A DNA stretch of 64,000 bases from the NCBI RefSeq assembly GCF_029946505.1, contig NZ_JARZHG010000046.1, positions 1 to 64,000 of the forward strand, in the 5' to 3' direction. Position 1 is the first letter of the stretch; each line of letters opens with the position of its first letter. The DNA is from Polyangium sp. y55x31 (GTDB taxonomy: Bacteria > Myxococcota_A > Polyangia > Polyangiales > Polyangiaceae). Below, piece after piece: positions 42,690-51,330 of the stretch. A program made the position numbers and the translations under genes. Under the pieces are notes generated by a model, which made no database searches, was not told where the DNA came from, and worked only from the letters and a program-made list of their open reading frames with translations.

Positions 42690-45600
42690 ATGACGCCGTC
42701 GCGCATGGCTCGCTGCTCCTTCTGCCATCGACGCCTCCTGGACGGAGGCACCTGCCCCCGTGACGGGGGCCAAACCTCAATCCATCATCCGCTCAGCAAC
42801 ACGGAAATCGAGCGGCCGCACCTGCCGGGATTTCGTCTCAATGGGCTGCTCGGCGCCGGTGGTTTTTCCGTCGTCTGGGCCGCGACCCGTGACGCCGACG
42901 GCGCGCCTTCCGCCGTCAAGGTGGGTCGGGTCAACGGCGGTACGCTGCAGGAGCGTTTTTCCCGGGAGGCCGAGGCCCTCGTCCGGATCGGGCCTCCGCA
43001 TGTGCCGCAGCTCTTCGACGCAGGTCTCCTCCCCGATGGGCGGCCTTTCCTCGCAATGGAAAGGATTGCCGGCGCGACGCTCTCGGCGCGACTCGCCACG
43101 CTGCCCGGGCCGCCGGATCTCGCGTGGATCGCGCAGACCGCGGACGCCGTGCTCGCCGCGCTCGAGGCCATCCACGGCCATGGCATGTTGCACCGGGATA
43201 TCAAGCCGGAGAACCTCATCGTCGCCGAACCTTCCGGGCAGATCGTCGCAATCGATCTCGGCCTGGGCAAGCGCGCGATGGGCGCACGCGCGGGTGCCGG
43301 CCTCCCGCGACTCACCCGGACGGGCGTGGCGGTGGGAACGCCCGAGTACATGGCGCCGGAGCAGATCCGGGGAGAGGAGAACCTCGACGAGCGCACGGAC
43401 CTCTACGCTTTCGGGGTGATCCTCTGCGAGCTCGCAACGCTGCGGCCGCCGTTCGTCGGTGATGGTCCCACGCTCGAACACGCGCACCTGTCGCTGCGGC
43501 CGCCGCGGCCGAGCCAATTCGCGCCCGTGCCGGAGCCGCTCGAGGCGCTCATCCTTTCGTGCCTGGCCAAGGACCCTGCCCGGCGACCGGAGAGCGCGTC
43601 CGTACTACGCCGGGCGCTGCGCGAGGCGTGCGCCGCGGCGGCCGCGAGCCCCGCCGATGCGCCCTTCAGCAGCAAGATGGCATTGCCGCTTGCCGTGCCC
43701 AGGTTGATCGCCGAGGGGCGCCATCCCGTGGTGATCATGGTGGCAGACGTGAAGGGCTCTGCCGCGCCTCTTCTCGCCGCCGTGACGGCGAAGCGGGGCT
43801 GGCTCGCCCGGCAACGCGGGAGCCGCTACACGGCAGTGTTCACAGCGCTGGATTCGGACGATCCTGCGGGCTCGGCACTCTCGGCCGCACGACAGATCGT
43901 GGAGGCGTGTGAGGGGCGCGTGGCGTTGCACCTCGCGAGCGTCACGGTGCGGCGCAAGGACCGCGGCGCGCCGGCCTTCTACGGTGCGGCGGTGGAGCGG
44001 CCGGAGACATGGATCCCGCCGGACGCGGGGGACGGCATCACGATCACCGAGGTCCTCCGCGCGGCGCTCGGAACCCCGGAGGGAAGCAGCCTCGAGATCG
44101 CGCGCCGGACCGGCTCCGCGAACACCAACACGAGCGACGCGGCGCTGCCGCGCTCCTCGCCAGCGATGCCGCAGCTCGACGATGGATCGCAGGGGCTCGA
44201 TGATGTGCCGCTCATCGGGCGCGATGATGTCGTGGCGTCGCTGCGCGCGAGCTTCGAGGCGGCCCGCGCGCAGCGTTCCCCGCGCCTCGCGACGCTCGTG
44301 GGGGACGCGGGGCTCGGCAAGAGCCGCCTCGCGTCCGAGGCGCCGGCGCTCTGCCGCGCGGCAGGCCCGGAGGTGCTCGTCGTGACGATATCCGCACCGC
44401 CGCCGGGCATGGCAGGGAGGCACGCCGAGGCGGCGGCGCTGCTCAAGGCGCTGGTCGAGGTCCCCGCCGAGCAGCCGGCGGATCCTGCGGCGTTCTGGGC
44501 CGCGGTGCTGGGCGACGAGATCGGGCGCACGTCCACGCCGGCGCTCGGCGCCCTTTTCGGCTGGGAGGGGACGGGGGGAGGCGAGCCTGGATCGGCTCCC
44601 CTCGTGCGCACGCTCGCGGAGGCGCTGCGGCGGCGGGCGCGGCGCGGGCCCGTGGCGGTGATCCTCGACGACGCGCACCGCATCGACGACGCGGTGATCG
44701 ACGCGATCGAGTACGCGACGCTCGACGGGGAGGAAATGCCGCTCTGGGGGCTCGTGGCGGTGGCGCCCTCTTTCGAGGATCTGCGGCGCGCGTGGGGTCG
44801 CCGCACGCGTCATCACGACCGCGTGGAGCTCGCGCCGCTCGCGCAGCAGGCGGCGATGGAGCTAGCGGCGCGGCTGCTCTTGCCGGCGGAGTACCCGCCC
44901 GCGATCGTGCTGGAGCGGCTCGCGGCGTGGTCGGGGGGCAATCCGGCGGCGCTCCACGAGATCGCAGCCGCGCTCAAGCGCATGGGGGCGATCCGCAAGC
45001 GCCCGCAGGGCGAGAGCTACTACGTGGCCACGGCCGACGTCGATATGCTCCCGCCGGTGCCCGCGTGGCAATGGCTGGCGGCGCGGCAGCTCGGGACGAT
45101 GCCGCCGGAGCTCGCGTCGTGCGTGCGCCTGTGCGCCGTGCTCGGGGCGACGTTCACGCGCGGGGAGCTCGAGCGGGTGCAGGACGCGCTGGATCGGGCC
45201 GGGGACGCGGGGACGACGCTCGACGTGGGGTACGCGCTGGATGCGCTCTTGCGGCGGAGGATTTTACGGCGGGGTGAGGGCGAGCTGTACGCCTTCCAGA
45301 ACGGTGTTTTCCGGGGGGCGGTGTACGATCTGCTCGACCCGGCACAGAGGCAGAAGGTTCACCGGCATGCGTTCGAGCTGTGGCGGGCGGAGGTGGGGGT
45401 AGCAAAGCAGGCGAGCGAGGACATGCTGGCGCGGCTCGCGTTGCACGCGGAGGCGGTCGGGCAGCGGGAGGAGGCGGCGGAGGCCTATATTCACCTCGGA
45501 GATCTGGTACGGGCTGGACATCGAGATGCGGTGGCGGATCAGCATTACAGCGCGGCGCTGCGGTGTGCGGCGGCCGAGGACGCAGCGCGGCGGGCGCGGG

Positions 45601-46727
45601 CTCGATTCGGCCGGGGGAAGAGCCGGTATCGGGTCACCCGGGTGCGGGAGGCGATCGAGGATTTCGGGGAAGCGCGGAGCCTCGGGGAAGCGATGGGGGC
45701 TCCGCGGTTGGTGGCCGAGAGTCTGCTCGAGGAGGCGACAGCGCTCGATTGGAGCAGGGACTATGCTGCGTCAGCGGTGCGCACCGAGAAGGCGCGGGAG
45801 CTGATCGAGACACTCGACGGCGATGACCTCCGGATCCGGCTGCAGGTCGCCGTCGCGCGCGTGGCCTGGCGAGCAGGACGGACGCTCGAGGTCGTTCGCA
45901 GGTTCAAGGAGTTGCTGGCCGCCGACGAGATCGACTACGAGTCGCGCGTCATTGCGCTCTTGGGGTTGTCTTTTCACCTCATGTTTGTCGAGGGGGGGCT
46001 CTACGAGGCGGAGCTCCGGTTCGAGGAGCTCATCAAGCTCACGACTGAATCCGGCGATCGGGCTCATCTGTGCAACGCCCACCTGAACCGCGTGCCACTG
46101 TGGAGTCGACGCAGGGAGCCCCACCGGGCGATCGATGATTTGCAGCGCGCGGTCATGCTAGCGCGGGAAATTGGCAACCCCTGGCTGGAGCGAGTGGCGT
46201 CGCTCAGCGCGTCGATGGCCATGTACTGGCTCGATAAGCCCTTCGAAGGGCTGGAGTTAGCGCGCCGGGCCTGGTTGCTGGATCAACGATACGCCGAAAA
46301 ATCCACGGTCATGTACCCGTTGATGGTCTTGCGTATTCTGATGGGAATGGGCGAGCGTGAGGAGGCTCGCGCGATTCTCGCGTGGATCGAGGAACGGTGT
46401 CCACCCGGTCCGGACAACATGCCCTGGGAGCGGCTCATCTACCGCTTGCTCCGGGCGGCGCTAGATTCGGAGAATTCGCAACCTGCTTCGGAGATGGCAG
46501 CTGCATGGCGTGAAGCGGTGACCCTGCGGGTGATGAGCGTCGAGTTGGTGATCGAGATCCTCTACTGGTGCGCGCGGCTGGCGCTCGATACTGGGCGCGT
46601 GGAGGACGCCGCGGCAGCGCTCGGCGAGGTGCGTGTCCGCCGCGCTCACCTCCCGATATGGCCCGCGTGGTTCGGGGACCTGGAGGCGCGCCTCGGCACC
46701 TTGCAGGCCGAAGGACGCAGCAACTAA
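42690..46727 (+). CDS. Large kinase, cyclase-like, STAND ATPase and TPR signalling protein
   Basis: About 1345 residues. A short zinc ribbon (CSFCHRR...GGTC) comes first. A Ser/Thr kinase domain covers about 30-310 (HRDIKPENL present; DLG in place of DFG; APEQ present). A degenerate class III cyclase-like segment follows (about 345-465, VVIMVADVKGSAAPLLAAV). Then come a STAND AAA+ module with Walker A GDAGLGKS near residue 540, and helical TPR repeats from about 890 to the end. This layout resembles PknK-like and cyclase/MalT-type integrators that switch on ATP-dependent oligomerisation. The start at 42690 is the last ATG before CxxC; one at 42705 is possible. Confidence 0.88.
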   Translation: MTPSRMARCSFCHRRLLDGGTCPRDGGQTSIHHPLSNTEIERPHLPGFRLNGLLGAGGFSVVWAATRDADGAPSAVKVGRVNGGTLQERFSREAEALVRIGPPHVPQLFDAGLLPDGRPFLAMERIAGATLSARLATLPGPPDLAWIAQTADAVLAALEAIHGHGMLHRDIKPENLIVAEPSGQIVAIDLGLGKRAMGARAGAGLPRLTRTGVAVGTPEYMAPEQIRGEENLDERTDLYAFGVILCELATLRPPFVGDGPTLEHAHLSLRPPRPSQFAPVPEPLEALILSCLAKDPARRPESASVLRRALREACAAAAASPADAPFSSKMALPLAVPRLIAEGRHPVVIMVADVKGSAAPLLAAVTAKRGWLARQRGSRYTAVFTALDSDDPAGSALSAARQIVEACEGRVALHLASVTVRRKDRGAPAFYGAAVERPETWIPPDAGDGITITEVLRAALGTPEGSSLEIARRTGSANTNTSDAALPRSSPAMPQLDDGSQGLDDVPLIGRDDVVASLRASFEAARAQRSPRLATLVGDAGLGKSRLASEAPALCRAAGPEVLVVTISAPPPGMAGRHAEAAALLKALVEVPAEQPADPAAFWAAVLGDEIGRTSTPALGALFGWEGTGGGEPGSAPLVRTLAEALRRRARRGPVAVILDDAHRIDDAVIDAIEYATLDGEEMPLWGLVAVAPSFEDLRRAWGRRTRHHDRVELAPLAQQAAMELAARLLLPAEYPPAIVLERLAAWSGGNPAALHEIAAALKRMGAIRKRPQGESYYVATADVDMLPPVPAWQWLAARQLGTMPPELASCVRLCAVLGATFTRGELERVQDALDRAGDAGTTLDVGYALDALLRRRILRRGEGELYAFQNGVFRGAVYDLLDPAQRQKVHRHAFELWRAEVGVAKQASEDMLARLALHAEAVGQREEAAEAYIHLGDLVRAGHRDAVADQHYSAALRCAAAEDAARRARARFGRGKSRYRVTRVREAIEDFGEARSLGEAMGAPRLVAESLLEEATALDWSRDYAASAVRTEKARELIETLDGDDLRIRLQVAVARVAWRAGRTLEVVRRFKELLAADEIDYESRVIALLGLSFHLMFVEGGLYEAELRFEELIKLTTESGDRAHLCNAHLNRVPLWSRRREPHRAIDDLQRAVMLAREIGNPWLERVASLSASMAMYWLDKPFEGLELARRAWLLDQRYAEKSTVMYPLMVLRILMGMGEREEARAILAWIEERCPPGPDNMPWERLIYRLLRAALDSENSQPASEMAAAWREAVTLRVMSVELVIEILYWCARLALDTGRVEDAAAALGEVRVRRAHLPIWPAWFGDLEARLGTLQAEGRSN

Positions 46728-47027
46728 TGGCTGGAGCCCGCACCGATTCGCGCTCGGAGTGACTGCGCTCGGCGATACACGCGCGCCGTTTCGAGCACCC
46801 CAGGCAGCCTACAGTTGGAGGCGCACCTCGGTCCTCTGAATGCTGGAGCCCGCAGCGACTGATGGCTGGGCCGTGCACCCTGGGATCCGGAATATCGTAT
46901 GCGTGCGCACGAGACGCCATCGGCAAACCGTATGCTTCTGCATGCTCGAAGAGCACCACGGACTGTCGCTGGCATCGGCACGGTTTCTGCAAAGCGAGTT
47001 GTCAGTCCTGAACGAAGGAGATCAACC
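46728..47027. other. Intergenic region with a short direct repeat
   Basis: No gene is seen. The string CTGGAGCCCGCA occurs twice, near 46732 and 46843, about 110 bases apart. A promoter for the lipoprotein gene at 47028 is expected here but cannot be placed. Confidence 0.35.
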
Positions 47028-47879
47028 ATGTCGCACCGCCGATTCGCTTCCTGGGCCCTTCTCGCCGTATGTTTTTCCGCCGTGGGCTGCGGAGACCATT
47101 CCAACGGTACCCCCTACCTGGAGGGCGACCTGGAGATCCCGTTCGACACCTTGGACTGGCCATCCGAAAACGGCCTGGAGACTGCGTGCTTCTGGGACCA
47201 CGATGTCCAACAGGCGCTGCGGGATCTTGGTTCGGGTGCGATCGTCGATATCGACGGCAGCCTACCCTCGATGCCCAACCTGCCGCCGCCTGGACAGGCG
47301 GACGAGTGCAGGGAGACCATCCTCAAGGATTTGGTCTTCTGCACCCTACCCGAGGGCGACACCGCGGAAGACCCGGATGACAACAGCATCTACAAAGGTG
47401 GCCTGGGTTTGGCCCCCGGCTGGCGAAACGGGGCTTTCACCACCACCGAGAAGGAATGGGTGACGGCGTGCTTGATGCAGCACGTCAACGGCCTCGGCGC
47501 GCCGATCAAAATCGTGCTCGAAGGCAACCATTCGTCGATATACGTAGATTCCGCGGCGGCAGCCGCCTATCCCGAGAAGGAGTCCACGACATGGGGCAAC
47601 CTTTTCGATTCGTCCGTACCGCTCAACGTCCCGGGTGTTCCGCCGACGTACCCGGCCTTCACCGCCTACGTATGCCGCGAAGAGGGGCTCGATTGTGACG
47701 AGGATATGCCCGCCATCCTCAACGCTCGGTTTTGCGATGGGGCTGCGTCGCTTTGTGGCTTCTCGTACCAGGGCTCGTGCTCGAGCGCCTGCACGGCCAG
47801 CGGCCCCGGCAACAACTACTGGACCTGCGGCGGGCAAACGGAGACCATTCGCTCGAGAATGACCGCGGTCTGCCAATGA
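47028..47879 (+). CDS. Putative lipoprotein
   Basis: The 283-residue protein starts at an ATG with AAGGAG at good distance. It carries a lipoprotein signal (SWALLAVCFSAVGC, lipid Cys near residue 21). The C-terminal half is Cys-rich, ending SCSSACTASGPGNNYWTCGG, with further pairs such as CREEGLDC. This matches a family of myxobacterial cell-surface lipoproteins of unknown function. It lies between two signalling genes but has no visible link to them. Confidence 0.72.
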   Translation: MSHRRFASWALLAVCFSAVGCGDHSNGTPYLEGDLEIPFDTLDWPSENGLETACFWDHDVQQALRDLGSGAIVDIDGSLPSMPNLPPPGQADECRETILKDLVFCTLPEGDTAEDPDDNSIYKGGLGLAPGWRNGAFTTTEKEWVTACLMQHVNGLGAPIKIVLEGNHSSIYVDSAAAAAYPEKESTTWGNLFDSSVPLNVPGVPPTYPAFTAYVCREEGLDCDEDMPAILNARFCDGAASLCGFSYQGSCSSACTASGPGNNYWTCGGQTETIRSRMTAVCQ

Positions 47880-48001
47880 GCGCCTCTCCTCCCCCTGAGC
47901 AGGCGCACGTGCCCGCTCTCCATGTGACGCAACTTTGAAGCACGGGACCGGCGCGCGGGGGGGGGCTCGCCGGGGCGGGACTCGTGGTAGGGTCGACCAC
48001 G

Positions 48002-49375
48002 ATGACCTCGGCCCAATCCCCCCAGGAACATGCCACCGCAACGGCAGCCCTCGTCGTCCGTCCGCGTGAATGTGCCATCACCCGCTTCCAGCTCCAGGTC
48101 GTGTCCGGCCCCGATCTGGGGCGCGCGATAGCGTCCGATGGTCAGGAGCTCGCCATCGGCACCGCGGATGGCAACCACCTCGTCCTCTCCGACCGCTCGG
48201 TCTCCCGACACCACTGCGTGATCAGCGTCACGGATCAGGGCTTTTTCCTGCAGGATCTCGGCAGCAGGAACGGCACCACCCTGAGTGGGTTCCGCGTCGT
48301 TGCGGCCTACCTCAATCCAGGCGCGGTCATCGGCATCGGGGAGAGCACGCTGCGCTTCGAGCCACTTGCCGACGAGATTGTCGAGCCGCTCGCCGAGGAG
48401 GAGCGGCTCGGGCGGCTCCTCGGCCAGAGCACGGCCATGCGCCGTATCTTCGCCGCCTTGCCGCGGATCGCCGCGTCCGACTCGACCGTGCTCATCGAAG
48501 GCGAGACGGGCACCGGCAAGGGTTTGCTCGCCGAGCTGCTCCACCAGCAGAGCTCACGTGCGAATGGGCCTCTCGTGGTCATCGATTGCAGCGCGATCCC
48601 CCCGACGCTCATCGAGGCGGAGCTCTTCGGGCACGCCAAGGGTGCCTTCACCGGCGCCCAGAACGCGCGCCCAGGGGCCTTCGAGTCCGCCGCCGGGGGC
48701 ACGGTCTTCCTCGACGAGCTCGGCGAGCTGCCCCTCGACATGCAGCCGAAGCTCCTGCGCGCGCTCGAGGAGCGCGTCATCCGCCGCGTCGGCAGCCTCG
48801 AGCCGGTGAAGCTCGACGTGCGCGTCATCGCGGCGACCAACCGCGACCTGCGCCAGGAGGTCAACCGCGGCGCCTTCCGCTCGGATCTCTTTTATCGTCT
48901 CAACATCGTCCGCATCCGCCTCCCTCCGCTGCGCGAGCGGCGCGAGGACATCCCCCTGCTCATCAGCCATTTCTACGCGCAGCTCACGCGCTCCGGCGAC
49001 ACACGGCCGCCTTCGGAGCTCGTCACGGCGTTCTCGCGGCAGGACTGGCCCGGCAACGTCCGCGAGCTACGCGCGGCCATCGAGCGCGCGATCTTGATGC
49101 AGGATCCGGCGCTGTGGTTCGAGGCCACGCTCGGGGCCGCGCCCAGCTCCTCCGCGCCGCCGGAGCCCACGGTCAATATCGCGGACGATATCGCCTTGGG
49201 ATCCTTCCGCGCGGCCAAGGAGAGGACGGTCGCACGGTGGGAGCGCCGTTTCGTGGAGACGCTGCTCGGCCAGAACGGCGGCAACATCTCGCGCGCCGCC
49301 CGCGCCGCGCGCATGGATCGCAACTACCTCCGCGAGCTGCTCCACCGGCACGGCGTCCTGGCAACGGAGGAATGA
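48002..49375 (+). CDS. FHA-domain sigma54-dependent activator, paralogue
   Basis: The 457-residue protein repeats the domain order of the one at 39680-41092: FHA (DRSVSRHHCVISV, DLGSRNGTTL), AAA+ domain with GETGTGKG and GAFTGA, and Fis-type helix-turn-helix (NISRAARAARMDRNYLREL). The AAA+ regions are almost identical over about 230 residues, while the N-terminal arm and the linker before the helix-turn-helix differ. This suggests a fairly recent duplication followed by change in signal and target binding. The ATG at 48002 is chosen because the FHA-type N-terminus then matches its paralogue. Confidence 0.92.
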   Translation: MTSAQSPQEHATATAALVVRPRECAITRFQLQVVSGPDLGRAIASDGQELAIGTADGNHLVLSDRSVSRHHCVISVTDQGFFLQDLGSRNGTTLSGFRVVAAYLNPGAVIGIGESTLRFEPLADEIVEPLAEEERLGRLLGQSTAMRRIFAALPRIAASDSTVLIEGETGTGKGLLAELLHQQSSRANGPLVVIDCSAIPPTLIEAELFGHAKGAFTGAQNARPGAFESAAGGTVFLDELGELPLDMQPKLLRALEERVIRRVGSLEPVKLDVRVIAATNRDLRQEVNRGAFRSDLFYRLNIVRIRLPPLRERREDIPLLISHFYAQLTRSGDTRPPSELVTAFSRQDWPGNVRELRAAIERAILMQDPALWFEATLGAAPSSSAPPEPTVNIADDIALGSFRAAKERTVARWERRFVETLLGQNGGNISRAARAARMDRNYLRELLHRHGVLATEE

Positions 49376-49417
49376 CGCGCACGCGCGCGGGAGCGCGCGC
49401 AGGCTTCCGTCATTGCA

Positions 49418-50410
49418 TCAGCGCTCCTCCCGTCCCGAGGCGGGCCGAGGCGCGGGAGCGCTCCCCGTCCCCGGATCGAGCGCGTCGCGCAGCGCGTCCC
49501 CGAGCACGTTGATGCAATGGACCGCGAGCACGAGCAGCAGCGCCGGGAACACGAGCAACCACGGCCGCAGGTCCATCGCATCGGCGCCGCGCGCGATGAG
49601 CAGCCCGAAGCTCGAGAGCGGCTCCTCGGTCCCAAGCCCGAGGAAGCTCAGCGTCGCCTCGGCCATCATCGCCTCGGGGATGATCAGCGTCGCCTGCGCG
49701 AGGATCGGGCCCATTGCATTCGGTAGGACATGCCGGAGGAGGATGGCGGCATGACCCGCGCCCGCGGCGCGTGCAGCCTCGACGAAGAGTCGCCCGCGGA
49801 GCTCCATGACCTGACCGCGCACGACGCGCGCCATCCCGGGCCACCAGAATGCCCCGAGGGCGACGAACATCAGCACGACCCGGAATAGCGGGTAGTCGCC
49901 TGCGTCCGCCCCATCGGCGACGAACGGTGCGATGATCGCGCTGAACGCCCGGTGCAATATTCCCCCCTTCCGCGCGAAAAACACCTCGATCAGGATCACC
50001 GTCACCAGGAAAGGCAGGGCCTGGACGACCTGCATGACACGCATCATCGCGGCGTCGATCCGGCCGCTCCAGTATCCCGCGATCGCGCCGTACGGCACGC
50101 CGATCGCGAGGGAGAGAATCGCCACGACGGTCGCCACAGCGAATGAGATGCGGCCCCCGAGGAATGCGCGGACGAGAAGGTCGCGACCAAGATCGTCGGT
50201 TCCGAACCAATGGGCGCGCGAGGGAGGCAGCGCGCCCGCGGCAAGGTCTGTCTGGTCATAACGCCACGGGGAGAGTGCGGGAGCTAGAAGGCACGCGAGC
50301 ACGAGCAGCGCGAGCACGAGGGCGGCGGCGCGCGCGGAACCTCGCGAAAGGAGGCGGCGCAGGACCTCTCGCCTGGGGTTCGGCGCGGCACGCGCGGGCT
50401 CGCCTGCCAT
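49418..50410 (-). CDS. oppC: Oligopeptide ABC transporter permease OppC-like
   Basis: The 330-residue protein has an N-terminal helix followed by a periplasmic segment and HWFGTDDLGRDLLVRAFLGG, typical of OppC/DppC. The permease core carries the EAA loop EAARAAGAGHAAILLRHVLP (near residue 215). About six transmembrane helices are visible. The start overlaps the oppB stop (TGATG). With OppA and OppB it should import peptides or similar solutes. No ATPase (OppD/F) gene lies nearby, so the ATPases must be encoded elsewhere or the system is incomplete. Confidence 0.9.
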   Translation of the reverse strand: MAGEPARAAPNPRREVLRRLLSRGSARAAALVLALLVLACLLAPALSPWRYDQTDLAAGALPPSRAHWFGTDDLGRDLLVRAFLGGRISFAVATVVAILSLAIGVPYGAIAGYWSGRIDAAMMRVMQVVQALPFLVTVILIEVFFARKGGILHRAFSAIIAPFVADGADAGDYPLFRVVLMFVALGAFWWPGMARVVRGQVMELRGRLFVEAARAAGAGHAAILLRHVLPNAMGPILAQATLIIPEAMMAEATLSFLGLGTEEPLSSFGLLIARGADAMDLRPWLLVFPALLLVLAVHCINVLGDALRDALDPGTGSAPAPRPASGREER

Positions 50411-51330
50411 CACCGGAGTTCCGTCCGCCGATCGAGCAGCGTGCGGGCGACGTCCGCGAGTGCATCGAGCACCACGAGGATCGAAGCATAAACGAGCACG
50501 ACACCCGTGACCAGGTTATAGTCGCGGTTCGCCGCCGCGTCGACGAAATAGCGGCCCATACCGGGCAAATCGAAGATTCGCTCCACGACGACGGATCCAA
50601 CGAGCAGCCCGCTGGCCGCCGGGCCGAGGAAGCTCACCACGGGCGCGAGTGCTACCGGCAGCGCATGCCTCAGGACAGCCTGCCGCTCGCTGAGCCCCTT
50701 GGCGCGCGCCGTGCGGATGAAATCGGCCCCGAGCACGTCCAGCATACCGGTCCGCGCGAGCCGCGCGATGTGCGCGCCGACCGGCAGGGCTGCGCAGAGT
50801 GCCGGCAAGATCGCATGACGCCATGTCTCCCAGCGCGCCACTGGGAAAAGGCCGAGGCCGAGCGCGAACACGAGTACGAGGAGGGGACCGAGGACAAGAC
50901 GGGGAATGGACACCCCGAGCGTCACGGCCGCCATCAATACCGCATTCGCAGGGCGGCCACGCCAGACCGCACCGAGGACCCCGAGCGGCAGGCCGACCGC
51001 GAGCGCGAGAGCCAGCGCGAGGCTGCCGATCTGCAAGGAGACCGGCAAGCTTACCGCGATGATCTCGTTGACGGTCCGATTCGGGTATTTGAATGTGGGC
51101 CCGAGGTTCCCGTGTACGACGAGATCGACCATCCAATCGCGGTACTGGCCAAGGATCGGGGCGTCGAGCCGGTACTTGGCGCGCAGCGCGGCGTCCACCG
51201 CGGGCGGCACGGCGCGCTCGCGATCGAAGGGCCCGCCCGGCAGGAGCCGCACGAGGACGAAGACGAGCGTCGCCACGACGAGCAAGAGAAGAACGGACTC
51301 GAGCAGCTTCTTGAGGAGGAGTCGAATCAC
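50410..51330 (-). CDS. oppB: Oligopeptide ABC transporter permease OppB-like
   Basis: The 306-residue protein has the OppB/DppB N-terminus (LLESVLLLLVVATLVFVLVR, LLPGGPFDRE), six transmembrane helices, and an EAA loop reading RTARAKGLSERQAVLRHALP. The late GLLVGSVVVERIFDLPGMGR is diagnostic of the family. The GTG at 51330 overlaps the oppA stop, so the order is oppA-oppB-oppC with tight coupling. Confidence 0.92.
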   Translation of the reverse strand: MIRLLLKKLLESVLLLLVVATLVFVLVRLLPGGPFDRERAVPPAVDAALRAKYRLDAPILGQYRDWMVDLVVHGNLGPTFKYPNRTVNEIIAVSLPVSLQIGSLALALALAVGLPLGVLGAVWRGRPANAVLMAAVTLGVSIPRLVLGPLLVLVFALGLGLFPVARWETWRHAILPALCAALPVGAHIARLARTGMLDVLGADFIRTARAKGLSERQAVLRHALPVALAPVVSFLGPAASGLLVGSVVVERIFDLPGMGRYFVDAAANRDYNLVTGVVLVYASILVVLDALADVARTLLDRRTELR

